DNA of 58,218 bases from contig JBFXAN010000022.1 of assembly GCA_050184225.1 (NCBI GenBank), positions 1-58,218 on the forward strand. The letters run 5' to 3'. A model generated the notes under the pieces. It ran no database searches. It worked only from the letters and a program-made list of their open reading frames with translations, and was not told the DNA's origin. Made by a program: the position numbers and the translations under genes. Source of the stretch: JBFXAN01 sp050184225 (lineage in GTDB: Bacteria; Chloroflexota; Dehalococcoidia; CAUJGQ01). The first letter of the stretch is position 1, and every line of letters starts with the position of its first letter. Shown in pieces: positions 7,622 through 15,977 of the stretch.

Positions 7622-8707
7622 ATGCAGTTCGGCCTGTTCTATCTGATGCAGCGGGAGCCAACCTGGAGCGAGGCGGCGGTGTACGAAACCGACCTGGCGC
7701 AGATGACCGAGGCGGAGGCGCTCGGCTACGAGTCGGTCTGGATCGCCGAGCATCACTTCTCCAACTACGGTGTCTGTCCGGCACCGCCGGTGCTCGCCGC
7801 GCACATCGCCGCCAAGACCCAACACCTGCGCGTCGGCATGGGCGTCACGCTGCTGCCGCTGCACGACCCGGTGCTGGTGGCCGAGCAGCTGGCGGTGCTC
7901 GACGTGATCAGCGGCGGCCGCGTCGATGTGGGCATCGGCCGCGGCGGCACCGAGCGGGAGTATCAGGCCTTCGGCGCCGCCGAGTCGGAGAGCCGGGCGC
8001 GGGTCGAAGAGGGCATCGACCTGCTCCGTCGCTGCTGGAGCGGTGAGCCGGTCAGTTTTCACGGTCAGTTCCGGACACTGGAGAATATCCGTGTCGGTCC
8101 GCTGCCGGCACAGCGCCCGCACCCACCCCTGTACATCGCCGCCAACAGCCCCGACTCGAACCAGTTCGCTGCGCGCCAGGGCCTGCCCACACTCTCATCC
8201 TTCTTTGTGCCGGCGGCGGAGTTGCAGCGACGGCACGCGGCGTACCGTGAGACGGCCCTCGCGACCGAACACTCCCCCGAAGCGGTGGAAGACCTGATGT
8301 CCCGCGCGTGGGGCATGCGCGTCGTCCACGTCGCCGCCGACCACGCGATGGCGGTCCGGACCGTCGAGGCGCCGTTCATGTCCTACCAACGCCAGCTTGC
8401 GATGCGCCGCAACGACGGCGTCGGCGCCCGCCTGCCGGAGTCCTTCGACGCCTCGCTGCTTCGTCTCCGCCCCTTCAGCGACTATCTGGACGAGGGGTTA
8501 GCGGCGATCGGCGGTCCCGATGAGGTGGTCGAATCCCTCGGCCGCTATCTGGAGGCGACCGGCTACCGCCGCGTATTGCTGCTGATGGCACTGCCCGGCC
8601 TCGCCGCCGCCGACGCCCTCCGGTCGATGGAACTCTTCGCGACCCGCGTGATGCCGCAACTGAGTGGACGTACCGCTGCCATCGGGGATCGGCACTCATA
8701 TGGATGA
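7622..8707 (+). CDS. LLM class flavin-dependent oxidoreductase (1)
   Basis: Protein of 361 residues with the bacterial-luciferase-like TIM barrel. Typical features are the N-terminal strand MQFGLFYLMQ, SVWIAEHHF near residue 40, RVGMGVTLLPLHDPVLVAE and the GRVDVGIGRGG loop that contacts flavin. Such enzymes are FMN- or F420-dependent monooxygenases or reductases. GGGGAGGGGG precedes the start. It probably shares a transcript with the upstream dehydrogenase, pointing to oxidative catabolism of an organic acid. The cofactor type cannot be decided here. Confidence 0.9.
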   Translation: MQFGLFYLMQREPTWSEAAVYETDLAQMTEAEALGYESVWIAEHHFSNYGVCPAPPVLAAHIAAKTQHLRVGMGVTLLPLHDPVLVAEQLAVLDVISGGRVDVGIGRGGTEREYQAFGAAESESRARVEEGIDLLRRCWSGEPVSFHGQFRTLENIRVGPLPAQRPHPPLYIAANSPDSNQFAARQGLPTLSSFFVPAAELQRRHAAYRETALATEHSPEAVEDLMSRAWGMRVVHVAADHAMAVRTVEAPFMSYQRQLAMRRNDGVGARLPESFDASLLRLRPFSDYLDEGLAAIGGPDEVVESLGRYLEATGYRRVLLLMALPGLAAADALRSMELFATRVMPQLSGRTAAIGDRHSYG

Positions 8708-8873
8708 CAGCGTGGAAGTCAACGTCAGCGACCGCCGGATCATCGTCACTGGGCCGGCCCGTCCCAAGTACGATCTTGCTGAACTGGTGGCGCGGATCCC
8801 GAAAGGCTACCAGGCTACTGAGGTTGACCTCGGCCCGCCAGTCGGCAAGGAGGCGCTGAGTGACAGCTTGTGA
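8700..8873 (+). pseudogene. Truncated MazE-type antitoxin
   Basis: The 57-residue frame reads DDSVEVNVSDRRIIVTG then KYDLAELVARI and EVDLGPPVGKE, which matches the second half of AbrB/MazE-type antitoxins, including the toxin-binding tail. The N-terminal DNA-binding strand normally preceding it (about 25-30 residues) is missing; upstream sequence is the LLM gene, whose end overlaps this frame by eight bases. No MazF-type toxin follows. It is best read as an antitoxin remnant left by a deletion, though a short expressed protein is possible. Confidence 0.65.
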
Positions 8874-8882
8874 TCCCCTCCC

Positions 8883-8911
8883 TTGTGAGTTGAAATCTCG
8901 TGTGGTAGCGT
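8883..8911 (+). promoter_or_regulatory. Possible sigma-70 promoter
   Basis: TTGTGA and TAGCGT are separated by 17 bases. The candidate would start a leader of about 170 bases before the LLM gene at 9089. The match is modest and the call rests partly on its position in a clear intergenic gap. Confidence 0.3.
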
Positions 8912-8966
8912 CCACTGCATGACAAGCAATACTGTTCAGCAGCGAAGCGTCGTAGTCGTCGTTGTC

Positions 8967-9044
8967 TTGGAGGACCGCGCCGGCTAGCGCTTGGCTTCGT
9001 TCGAACACCAAGCCCCTGTCGGTAGAGCCGGCGGGGCTTTTGTT
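8967..9044 (+). promoter_or_regulatory. Attenuator-like leader with intrinsic terminator
   Basis: AAGCCCC at 9010-9016 pairs with GGGGCTT at 9033-9039, extended inward by GTCGG/CCGGC, and is followed by TTTTGTTT, an intrinsic-terminator pattern. Upstream, GCTTGG can pair with CCAAGC, overlapping the terminator stem, and GCCGGC occurs both before and inside it, so alternative folds are possible. The segment TTGGAGGACCGCG at 8967-8979 resembles the T-box tRNA-acceptor motif with one base missing. The gene for an LLM oxidoreductase follows, which is not a usual T-box target. Confidence 0.45.
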
Positions 9045-9088
9045 TGTGGGTTCCTGTCCGGTGATGCCGACGGACAAGGAGACCCGCC

Positions 9089-10222
9089 ATGCATCACTCT
9101 CTGAACCTCGGATTCTTCATCCAGCCGGTCCACCCGCCGTCCCGCTCCTATGCGGACGTCCTCCGTGAGGACCGCGAAGCGGTGGTGCTCGCCGATCGAC
9201 TCGGCTATCGCGAGGCCTTCATCGGCGAGCATCTCGTCGACTCCGCCGAGACGATCACCTCGAGCCTCGCCTTCATCGCGAGCCTCGCCGATGCGTGCCC
9301 TTCAATCACCTTCGGTACCGGCGTGCTGCCGCTCGCCAACTACCACCCGGCGATGGCGGCGGCGCAGGTTGCGATGGTCGACCACCTGGTGAACGGCCGG
9401 TTCGTGCTCGGGGTGGGGCCGGGTGTTCCCGCCGATGCAGAGGCGATCGACGACCTGGGCTCGGACCGCAACCGCAAGACCCAGGAGGCGCTCGACCACA
9501 TGTGCCGGATCTGGAGCGACGCACCGCCGTACCGGATCGAGGGCGAGTTCTACCGGACCACGACGGAGCGCGCGTTCGATCCGACTATCGGACTGGGCAT
9601 CGCCGTCCGCCCGCTACAAAAGCCGCATCCCCCCATCGCAATCACCTCGATCCGGCCGGATTCCCGGGGACCGCACACTGCAGGAGCCTGCGGCTGGACC
9701 GGGATCTCGGCGACCTACGTGGGCGCGCATGTGGTGCGGGCCCAGATCGAGACCTACCTGGAGGGCCGGCGGTCGGCGGGCCTGTCCGCCGACTCCTCCG
9801 GCTGGCGCGTGGCGCGCAGCGTCTTCGTGGCCGATGACGAGACGACGGCACGCCGCTATGCGTATCGCGAGGACGGCGCGCACGGATTCTACTTCCACGT
9901 GATGCGGGCCAAGCTCGCGAAGGCCGGCGCGCTCGACCTGATGCGCGACGATCCCGACCAGCCGGATGCCGAGCTCTCGCCGAGGCGGTGCGTCGAGCGT
10001 CTCGTGATCGCGGGAACCCCGGAGAGCGTCGCGGACCAGATTCTCGCATTCCGCAACGAGGTCGGCGCGTTCGGCACCCTGCTCTATACGGGCCACGACT
10101 GGACCGATCCAGCGCTCGCCCGGCGCTCGATGGAACTCATGGCGAAGGAGGTCTGGCCTCGGATCGATCGAGTCGTGCACGGGACCACACCGCGAACGAG
10201 TGGAACAGTCCATGCTGATTGA
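9089..10222 (+). CDS. LLM class flavin-dependent oxidoreductase (2)
   Basis: Protein of 377 residues, luciferase-like barrel. It shows LNLGFFIQPVHPPSR at the start, EAFIGEHL near residue 47, ITFGTGVLPLANYHP and NGRFVLGVGPGV, the usual strand and flavin-loop signatures of this superfamily. It is clearly diverged from the LLM at 7622-8707. An AAGGAG site precedes the ATG. It sits behind a possible attenuator leader and runs convergently towards the HpaB-type hydroxylase gene. A role in oxidising an aromatic or other xenobiotic-like compound is plausible but not shown. Confidence 0.9.
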   Translation: MHHSLNLGFFIQPVHPPSRSYADVLREDREAVVLADRLGYREAFIGEHLVDSAETITSSLAFIASLADACPSITFGTGVLPLANYHPAMAAAQVAMVDHLVNGRFVLGVGPGVPADAEAIDDLGSDRNRKTQEALDHMCRIWSDAPPYRIEGEFYRTTTERAFDPTIGLGIAVRPLQKPHPPIAITSIRPDSRGPHTAGACGWTGISATYVGAHVVRAQIETYLEGRRSAGLSADSSGWRVARSVFVADDETTARRYAYREDGAHGFYFHVMRAKLAKAGALDLMRDDPDQPDAELSPRRCVERLVIAGTPESVADQILAFRNEVGAFGTLLYTGHDWTDPALARRSMELMAKEVWPRIDRVVHGTTPRTSGTVHAD

Positions 10223-10327
10223 TGCCTGGCCCGACCATTGCGTGCAGCCGACGCCCGTGAGCCGATACGACGCTGCGCTCGCTCGAATACCGCAGGCCGA
10301 TGGAGCAGGCAAGTAGTCGCCCAGAGA

Positions 10328-11890
10328 CTACGACCGCGCCGGCAGCCGGCTGATGTCGTCCGGATCGATCAGATCCGGAACGGTCCAGCCGTCGAGGTTG
10401 TACTCGGCCATGCAACCCTCGACGAACTCCTTCATCCGGCCGGCGAGGCCGGTCGCCTGGGCGATGCCGAGCGTGCTGATCCGCGTCTCTTCAGTCGAGC
10501 CGGACCAGTTGATCTCGTATAGCTCGCCGCGCCCGCCGAACTCCGTACCGATCGAGTCCCAAAGCAGCTTCATCAGCTTGACCCGCTGCTCCGCGTCGTA
10601 GGCGCCCGTGCCGCGGAGGTACGTGTCCAGGTAGGGGCGCAGTTCGGGGTTGTGGAAGTCCTTCGCGCTGGAGTTGAGGTAGATCAGGCCGCTGGTGACA
10701 CTTTGCTCGATCAGGTTCTTGACGATCGGATAGAAGGTCGCGCCGAATGTCCAGAAGGCGGTGCCTGACTCCATGTTGGGCAACACCGCGCCGTTCACCC
10801 AGGGTTCGGCGTTGCGCGCCATCGCCTCCGACAGGCTCCAGAAGAGGTTGCGATAGGCGATCACCTCGCCGGTCCGCACCTGCTGACCCCGGTAGTCCTT
10901 GGTGCCGGTCGCTTCGAGCGCCTTCATCATCAGGCCGGCGATGAACTCGAGCTTGACGGCAAGGCGAGTGCAACCGTGGAGGAGCGCCCGCGGCAGGAAG
11001 CCGGTCTGCGGGAAGAAGTTGTTGGCGGCGTCGACGTCGCCGTAGACGAAGACATCCTCCCAGGGGATGAAAACGTTGTCCAGTACAAAGACGGCGTCGT
11101 TCTCGTCGAGCCGGCTGGAGAGCGGGTAGTCGAAGGGCGTACCCATCACGGCAGCGGCGTTCTCGTAGGAGGCGCGCGAGATCAGCTTCACGCCGGGCGC
11201 GTTCATCGGCACCATGAAGACGCAGGCGTACTGTCGGTCCTGCAACGGGATCAGCCCGTTGTGTGCGACAAAGGTGGCGTTGGTCAATGCCGAGCCGGTG
11301 GCGACGATCTTGGCGCCGCTGACGTAGATGCCGGCGTCCGTCTCCTTCGTCGCATGCACACAGACCTCGGCACGTTCATGGATCGGCCGGTCGCGGTCGA
11401 CCGGCGGATGGATGATCGCGTGGTTCAGGAAGAGTACCCGCTCCTGTGACTTCTTGTACCAGGCGCGGGCGTTGGCATCGAACGGTTTGTAGAACGCGGC
11501 GTTCGCCCCGAGCGTGCCGAGGAACGCCGCCTTGTAGTCGGGCGCCCGCCCCAGAAAGCCGTAAGTGAGCCGCGCCCAGGCGGCGATCGCGTCGCGCCCG
11601 GCGAGTTGCTCCTCCCAGGTTTGGGGCACACGGAAGTAGCGGTGCGTGTAGCCGCCGGAGCCGGTGTCCGTCTCGGTCGTGAGCACATCCTTATATTTCG
11701 GATCGTGCAGCGCATCGTAGAGCCGGGCGATCATCCGGGCCGTGTTGCGGAATCCCGGATGCGTGGTGACGTCCGCGACGCGCTCGCCGTAGAGCCAGAT
11801 CTCGCGCCCGTCGCGCAGGCTCTCCAGGTATTCGTCGCCGGTCATTGGGCGGGTTTGCGTCGCCGTTGCCGCCGCACTCTCGCTGGTCAT
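10328..11890 (-). CDS. hpaB: 4-hydroxyphenylacetate 3-monooxygenase, oxygenase component (HpaB-type)
   Basis: Protein of 520 residues, normal for HpaB/HpaA-type two-component FADH2-dependent aromatic hydroxylases. Visible family features are MTGDEYLESLRDGREIWLYG at the N-terminus, the central region with HAIIHPPVDRDRP and ETDAGIYVSGAKIVATGSA, and a C-terminal GEFGGRGELYEINWSG-like block. It adds an ortho hydroxyl to phenolic substrates using flavin from a separate reductase; no reductase gene is visible nearby. The divergent neighbour is an intradiol ring-cleavage dioxygenase, which could act on the catechol-type product. Actual substrate specificity is unproven. Confidence 0.88.
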   Translation of the reverse strand: MTSESAAATATQTRPMTGDEYLESLRDGREIWLYGERVADVTTHPGFRNTARMIARLYDALHDPKYKDVLTTETDTGSGGYTHRYFRVPQTWEEQLAGRDAIAAWARLTYGFLGRAPDYKAAFLGTLGANAAFYKPFDANARAWYKKSQERVLFLNHAIIHPPVDRDRPIHERAEVCVHATKETDAGIYVSGAKIVATGSALTNATFVAHNGLIPLQDRQYACVFMVPMNAPGVKLISRASYENAAAVMGTPFDYPLSSRLDENDAVFVLDNVFIPWEDVFVYGDVDAANNFFPQTGFLPRALLHGCTRLAVKLEFIAGLMMKALEATGTKDYRGQQVRTGEVIAYRNLFWSLSEAMARNAEPWVNGAVLPNMESGTAFWTFGATFYPIVKNLIEQSVTSGLIYLNSSAKDFHNPELRPYLDTYLRGTGAYDAEQRVKLMKLLWDSIGTEFGGRGELYEINWSGSTEETRISTLGIAQATGLAGRMKEFVEGCMAEYNLDGWTVPDLIDPDDISRLPARS

Positions 11891-12012
11891 CGCTGCGCCC
11901 CCTTCTTCCCTGCCCCGCTTGCGCTACAATCGTCCCGACACTCGTCCGAACCCGGAATTGAGTGCCGGGATCCTACGCGCGAGCGTGAACCGTGTCAAAC
12001 GTGGCGGTGTTC

Positions 12013-12077
12013 GGTGTCAGGCGCTAGGTATCGTGGCCACGAATTACTCTTACACGTGATACCTTACACTTGACACC
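12013..12077 (+). repeat. Imperfect palindrome upstream of the dioxygenase
   Basis: GGTGTCAGGCGCTAGGTATC (12013-12032) is an imperfect inverted copy of GATACCTTACACTTGACACC (12058-12077). It lies in the 205-base gap between the divergent hydroxylase and dioxygenase genes, where promoters or operators for both should sit. It could be an operator or a degenerate interspersed repeat. Confidence 0.5.
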
Positions 12078-12095
12078 TGATCCAGGGGGTGAGAC

Positions 12096-12959
12096 GTGAC
12101 CACAACCACGATCGGTACCGATATCACCGACAGTGCGCTACGCAGCCTGGAACAGACGGCGGACCCCCGCCTGAAGCAGATCATGACCAGCCTGATCCGG
12201 CACCTGCACGACTTCGTTCGCGAGGTCGAACTGACCGAAGCGGAATGGTTCCAGGCGATCCAATTCCTCACGCGGGTTGGCCAGATGTGCGACGACCGCC
12301 GGCAGGAGTTCATCCTCCTCTCCGATACGCTCGGTGTGAGCATGCTGGTTGATGCGATCAACCACCGCGCAGAGGGAGAGGCCACTGAATCGACGGTCCT
12401 CGGTCCGTTTTACCGGCCGGAAGCCCGCGAGCTCCCCGCCGGCGCCTCGATCAGCCTGGACGGCCGGGGCGAGCCGGCCGTCGTCAGCGGCCGCGTGCGC
12501 TCCACCGATGGAACGCCGATCGCCAATGCGCTGCTCGACGTCTGGGAAGGAAACGAAGACGGGCTCTACGAACAGCAGGATCCCAACCAGCCGGACATGA
12601 ACCTGCGTGGCCGATTCCGCACCGACGCCGAGGGCCGCTACACGATCGTCGCGATGAAGCCGGTCAGCTACCCCGTCCCTGACGACGGTCCGGTCGGCGA
12701 GATGCTACGGTCGATCGGTCGCCACCCCTACCGCCCGGCGCACATCCACTTCATCGTCTCGGCGGATGGCCACCTGCCGCTCACGACCCACCTCTTCGCG
12801 AAGGGCGACCCCTACCTCGGCTCCGACGCCGTCTTCGGCACCAAAGACTCTCTGATCGTCGACTTCGTTCGCAACGACTCAGTCGAGGAGGCTGCCAAAC
12901 ACGCCGTCCGAGCGCCGTTCTACACCGTGGAGTACGACTTCGTGCTGAAGCCGGCGTAG
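12096..12959 (+). CDS. Intradiol ring-cleavage dioxygenase, hydroxyquinol 1,2-dioxygenase-like
   Basis: Protein of 287 residues with the N-terminal helical linker domain (about 20-105) and the intradiol barrel. Likely Fe(III) ligands are Tyr158 (GLYEQ), Tyr192 (SYPVP), His216 and His218 (PAHIHF). Motifs LGPFYRPEA and ALLDVWEGNEDG are characteristic of catechol and hydroxyquinol dioxygenases. The gene starts at a GTG preceded by CAGGGGGTGAG. The enzyme opens a dihydroxylated or trihydroxylated aromatic ring to a muconate or maleylacetate. The neighbouring HpaB-type hydroxylase fits a short aromatic-degradation module. Confidence 0.9.
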   Translation: MTTTTIGTDITDSALRSLEQTADPRLKQIMTSLIRHLHDFVREVELTEAEWFQAIQFLTRVGQMCDDRRQEFILLSDTLGVSMLVDAINHRAEGEATESTVLGPFYRPEARELPAGASISLDGRGEPAVVSGRVRSTDGTPIANALLDVWEGNEDGLYEQQDPNQPDMNLRGRFRTDAEGRYTIVAMKPVSYPVPDDGPVGEMLRSIGRHPYRPAHIHFIVSADGHLPLTTHLFAKGDPYLGSDAVFGTKDSLIVDFVRNDSVEEAAKHAVRAPFYTVEYDFVLKPA

Positions 12960-13004
12960 GGTGCTTACTCGCCATCTCTTTCGGCTGACTACGTTCGTTT
13001 GCGG

Positions 13005-13299
13005 CTACAGGGGCAAGGTGCGCACTCGACTACGATGCTCCTCGACCACAACCAGCGCACCGGCGGCAAGCGCTGACTCACTCTGCTGCAACGCCGTGAC
13101 CACTATCGGGCCAAGGTGATCGGGCAGCACGTTCTGAGCACGAACCTGGACGACTCGCCTTGGCCCAATCCATGATCGTTCGGTCAGTGGCCCGTCCATC
13201 ACCAACATTCGACCAATGTACAGCCGGCCAACCGTGCGATGTTAGCGTCGATTCCCACGCCGGCGAGAGATTCATGTCAATCACGAGCTTGATGCTCAC
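13005..13299 (-). pseudogene. Broken DUF5615 PIN-like toxin
   Basis: The first part (from GTG at 13299) reads MSIKLVIDMNLSPAWE...AVHWSNVGDGRATDRTIMDWAKA, the usual DUF5615 start with acidic residues. After that the frame changes: VVQVRAQNVLPDHLG...EHRSRVRTLPL, the normal C-terminus, is in another frame. The expected middle with its HDLDF-type acidic motif is absent. An internal deletion of roughly 75 bases plus a frameshift explains this. The start overlaps the stop of the DUF433 antitoxin by four bases, the standard operon layout. The protein is almost certainly inactive. Confidence 0.8.
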
Positions 13300-13526
13300 G
13301 GGACGACCAGTGGCATCTCATGCTCCTCGAGCCGCCAAGCCGCGTAGGCCAGCGCCTGATCGATATCCTCAGATTCCAAGTACGGGTATGCCTGAAGAAT
13401 TTCGTCACGGCTGCGCCCGACGGCGAGGAGGCCGACTATCGTACCCACAGTCACGCGCAAGCCACGAATACAGGGTTTCCCGCCCATCACATTGGGGTCG
13501 AGCGTGATTCGTTCAAAGCGTTGCAT
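13296..13526 (-). CDS. DUF433 domain antitoxin-like protein
   Basis: Small protein of 76 residues with the DUF433 signature ITLDPNVMGGKPCIRGLRVTV and a C-terminal segment ending around DIDQALAYAAWRLEEHE. DUF433 proteins have a winged-helix-like fold and are usually encoded directly before a DUF5615/PIN-like toxin, as here. I chose the ATG at 13526 because GAGGAAACC precedes it; an upstream ATG at 13538 is possible. The toxin partner at 13005-13299 is broken, so this looks like an orphaned antitoxin. The Uma2 gene upstream is 24 bases away on the same strand. Confidence 0.82.
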   Translation of the reverse strand: MQRFERITLDPNVMGGKPCIRGLRVTVGTIVGLLAVGRSRDEILQAYPYLESEDIDQALAYAAWRLEEHEMPLVVP

Positions 13527-13550
13527 CGGTTTCCTCACATCGATGGCGGA

Positions 13551-14120
13551 CTACTCGAACAAAGCGGCGAAGTCGATGGCAACGTCGGGAAGCGCGACCG
13601 GCCGGACGATGCCTTCAGTGATAACGGTCTGGTCGTAACCGCTGTCGGGTCGCCGGCGCCACGCCGTGAGGGTGCGCTCGTACGGATGAATCAACCAGAT
13701 TTCGATGTCGCCCCTGCGCTGGTACTCGGCCAGTTTGTCGGTCAGGTCGAAGCCGCCGGTGGAACGGGACCAGACTTCGACCACCAGCGGCAGTGGTTCC
13801 GAGTACGCCTCAAGCTGATCGGGATGGCCGCGCTTCGGCTCGAAGGCAGCGCGGGGGATAACGAACACATCAGGGATGAAATAGCTGCGCGTTGGACGGC
13901 GAAGGTGTCCCGCGTTGGAACGCACCCGGTACTCCCGCCGGTCAAGCTGATTTGCCAGCATGACCGCAAGATCGAAGGCAACATCGTTGTGCTCGAAGGT
14001 CATGGCGGGTTTCCTCCGAGGCACACCACAGTACATCTCCCAGTGCCCGGCCGGGTCATCCAGCGCGAGTTGCTCGAACGCCTCGTCGCTCATCGGTGTC
14101 GCTGCCCGCGTTCGTGCCAT
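13551..14120 (-). CDS. Uma2 family endonuclease-like protein (1)
   Basis: Protein of 189 residues of the Uma2/DUF820 family, which has a PD-(D/E)XK nuclease fold. The core is visible as IPDVFVIPRAAFE (acidic first motif) and PLVVEVWSRSTGGFDLTDKLAEY (E...K second motif). Such genes are abundant in Chloroflexota and Cyanobacteria; their biological role is largely unknown. The start at 14120 (MARTRAATPMSDEAFEQL) excludes an upstream extension that overlaps the MetE-like gene. A second, distant Uma2 gene lies at 15331-15918. Confidence 0.85.
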   Translation of the reverse strand: MARTRAATPMSDEAFEQLALDDPAGHWEMYCGVPRRKPAMTFEHNDVAFDLAVMLANQLDRREYRVRSNAGHLRRPTRSYFIPDVFVIPRAAFEPKRGHPDQLEAYSEPLPLVVEVWSRSTGGFDLTDKLAEYQRRGDIEIWLIHPYERTLTAWRRRPDSGYDQTVITEGIVRPVALPDVAIDFAALFE

Positions 14121-14190
14121 AGTAGCGCCCCTGTCAGATTCACAAGCAGCCCGGATCTTCGGAGAGAACCCACAACTCTGTCCCATGGTA

Positions 14191-15228
14191 TCAGCCCATG
14201 GCGTCGTCCAACTCCGCTCTGACGATGGCAGCCCCGGCAGCGAGCGATCGCAACTTCCCGTAAGCAGCCTGCCGGCTTCTGGGGACGAGGCCGCAATCGG
14301 TGCAGGGAAACAAGCGGTCAGGTGGCACAAAGGGCAGTACCCGGCGGATGCGTTCGGCCACAACCTCGGCGGATTCAACATCCTCCGTACCCACATCGAT
14401 AACGCCGACGAGCACATCCTTGCCCTGGAGTGTCGCCAGGACCGAAACATCGACACCCGACGCCGCACACTCCACCGACACCTGGTCGATGCCGGACTTG
14501 GCGAGCAGCGGCAGCGTGACGCCGTAGTGTCCCCACTCACGGTTCTGTGTCTTCCACGCCAGCACCCCAGGGACGCCGTAGCCGTAGCAGATGTGCACTG
14601 CCCTGCGCGCGCTGACGCCGTCAACGCAGCGCTCCAGCGCCTCGATGCCCCAGTTCTGCACCTTCTCCAGATAGATGTTGAAGCACGGCTCGTCGAACTG
14701 GACGATATCGGCGCCGGCATCGGCGAGCGCCCGCGCCTCCGCGTTGAGGATCGCCGCGAACCGCATCGCCAGCGTCTGCTCGTCCGTGTGATAGTGCTCG
14801 TCCAGCAGGCTGTCGACGATCGTCATCGGGCCGGGCAGCGTCACCTTCAACCGTCGCTCGGTGGCGGCGCGGGCGAAGCGCAGCGCATCGACGAGCACCG
14901 GACCCGGCCGCGTCACATCGCCGACGATGCGCGCGACGGCCGTCTGCTGGGCGTAGCGTCCGCCCCGAGCCTGCTTACTGCCGAGGTGCTCTGTATCGAT
15001 ACCGGTCAACCCGGCGAGGAAGCCCCAGATATAGTGCCGGCGGCGCTGCTCACCGTCGGTGACGATGTCCAACCCTGCCGATTCCTGGTCGGCGAGGGCG
15101 AGGCGCACGGCATCGTCCTGGCCCTCGGCCAGGTACTCGCCCTCCAGCCGCCACGGCGCAAACAGCGCGGCGGGCTCAGCGAGCCAGGCAGGTTTCGGCA
15201 GGCTTCCGACGATTGAGGTGCGCAGCAT
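14191..15228 (-). CDS. MetE C-terminal-like methyltransferase (1)
   Basis: Protein of 345 residues matching the C-terminal catalytic half of cobalamin-independent methionine synthase (MetE/UROD-like barrel). Probable zinc ligands are His212 and Cys214 (VHICYG), Glu253 (VECAAS) and Cys312 (CTDCGLVPRS). The N-terminus MLRTSIVGSLPKPAWL is the family start. There is no N-terminal MetE domain, so it belongs to the short stand-alone group, some of which transfer methyl groups from donors other than methyl-folate. It differs strongly from the short MetE-like protein at 23354-24472. Methyl donor and acceptor are unknown. Confidence 0.88.
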   Translation of the reverse strand: MLRTSIVGSLPKPAWLAEPAALFAPWRLEGEYLAEGQDDAVRLALADQESAGLDIVTDGEQRRRHYIWGFLAGLTGIDTEHLGSKQARGGRYAQQTAVARIVGDVTRPGPVLVDALRFARAATERRLKVTLPGPMTIVDSLLDEHYHTDEQTLAMRFAAILNAEARALADAGADIVQFDEPCFNIYLEKVQNWGIEALERCVDGVSARRAVHICYGYGVPGVLAWKTQNREWGHYGVTLPLLAKSGIDQVSVECAASGVDVSVLATLQGKDVLVGVIDVGTEDVESAEVVAERIRRVLPFVPPDRLFPCTDCGLVPRSRQAAYGKLRSLAAGAAIVRAELDDAMG

Positions 15229-15330
15229 AGTGTCTTCATCGCATCGTAATGGACCGTTGTCAACCGCCCCGCCGTGAGGTCACGGAGACCCTCGTCGCGT
15301 CGGCTGCTGAGCGGATCTTGACATCTCAAT

Positions 15331-15918
15331 TCACCGCGGAGGGATTGGGGCGCCTTCGGAACGCACCTTCGGCAGGATCTCGCGCACCGAGACGTGCAGG
15401 CTGGGAAGGACATCACCGCCATCAATGGTGTCCGCATCCGTCAGTGTCTGGGTGACGCCATCTGCGGTTCGGAGGGTGACCGAGCGCTTTTCTGGGTCGA
15501 TATCCCAGACCATGCGCACGCCGTTCGCTAGGTAAAAGGCGATCTTGCGCTCCCGTGCGCCGGGACGATCGTCGGGAGAGCGGATCTCGACGGCGAGATC
15601 CGGTGCTCCATGAAACGTCTGGTTCCCGAAGAACCCGCGCGCAATGGCGTTCAGCACCACCACATAGTCAGGGACATAGGGACGTTGATGGCCGGGAGCG
15701 CCGATCAGACAGCGGATCTCACTGCCGCCATCGCCATCCGGGCGGAGGTTGAAGTACGTCGTGAACACGACGCTCAGAAGGCGCTGGATCACTCCATGCC
15801 AAATGCTCGGCATTGGCTTGCGCGTGACCTCCCCATCCTCATACTCCCGCGCCGGTTTGACTTCCGGAAGCCGCAAGAATTCTTCGAGCGTCAGCGTTCG
15901 TCCAGCCGTCTTCGTCAT
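15331..15918 (-). CDS. Uma2 family endonuclease-like protein (2)
   Basis: Protein of 195 residues of the Uma2/DUF820 restriction-nuclease-like fold. The N-terminus TLTLEEFLRLPEVKPAREYEDG-type region (split here as LTLEEFLRLPE and REYEDGEV), YVPDYVVVLN and DLAVEIRSPDDRPGARERKI supply the acidic residues and lysine of the PD-(D/E)XK core. I chose the ATG at 15918 (MTKTAGRTLTLEE); an upstream start adds 15 residues without family support. It stands alone between the MetE-like and crotonase genes. The function of the family is not established. Confidence 0.87.
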   Translation of the reverse strand: MTKTAGRTLTLEEFLRLPEVKPAREYEDGEVTRKPMPSIWHGVIQRLLSVVFTTYFNLRPDGDGGSEIRCLIGAPGHQRPYVPDYVVVLNAIARGFFGNQTFHGAPDLAVEIRSPDDRPGARERKIAFYLANGVRMVWDIDPEKRSVTLRTADGVTQTLTDADTIDGGDVLPSLHVSVREILPKVRSEGAPIPPR

Positions 15919-15977
15919 GGTCGATCCTCTACAAGCACCACCTTTATGGTATCGGCTCGCCACTACCGCGTGTGAGT

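Noticed and set aside
8981..9040. tRNA-like sequence (GTTCGAAC motif)
   Set aside because: The motif lacks a paired T-arm and there is no acceptor stem or anticodon arm; the terminator reading fits better.
13960..15216. Plus-strand frame of 418 residues opposite Uma2 and the MetE-like gene
   Set aside because: No family features, and it spans two genes with clear motifs on the other strand.
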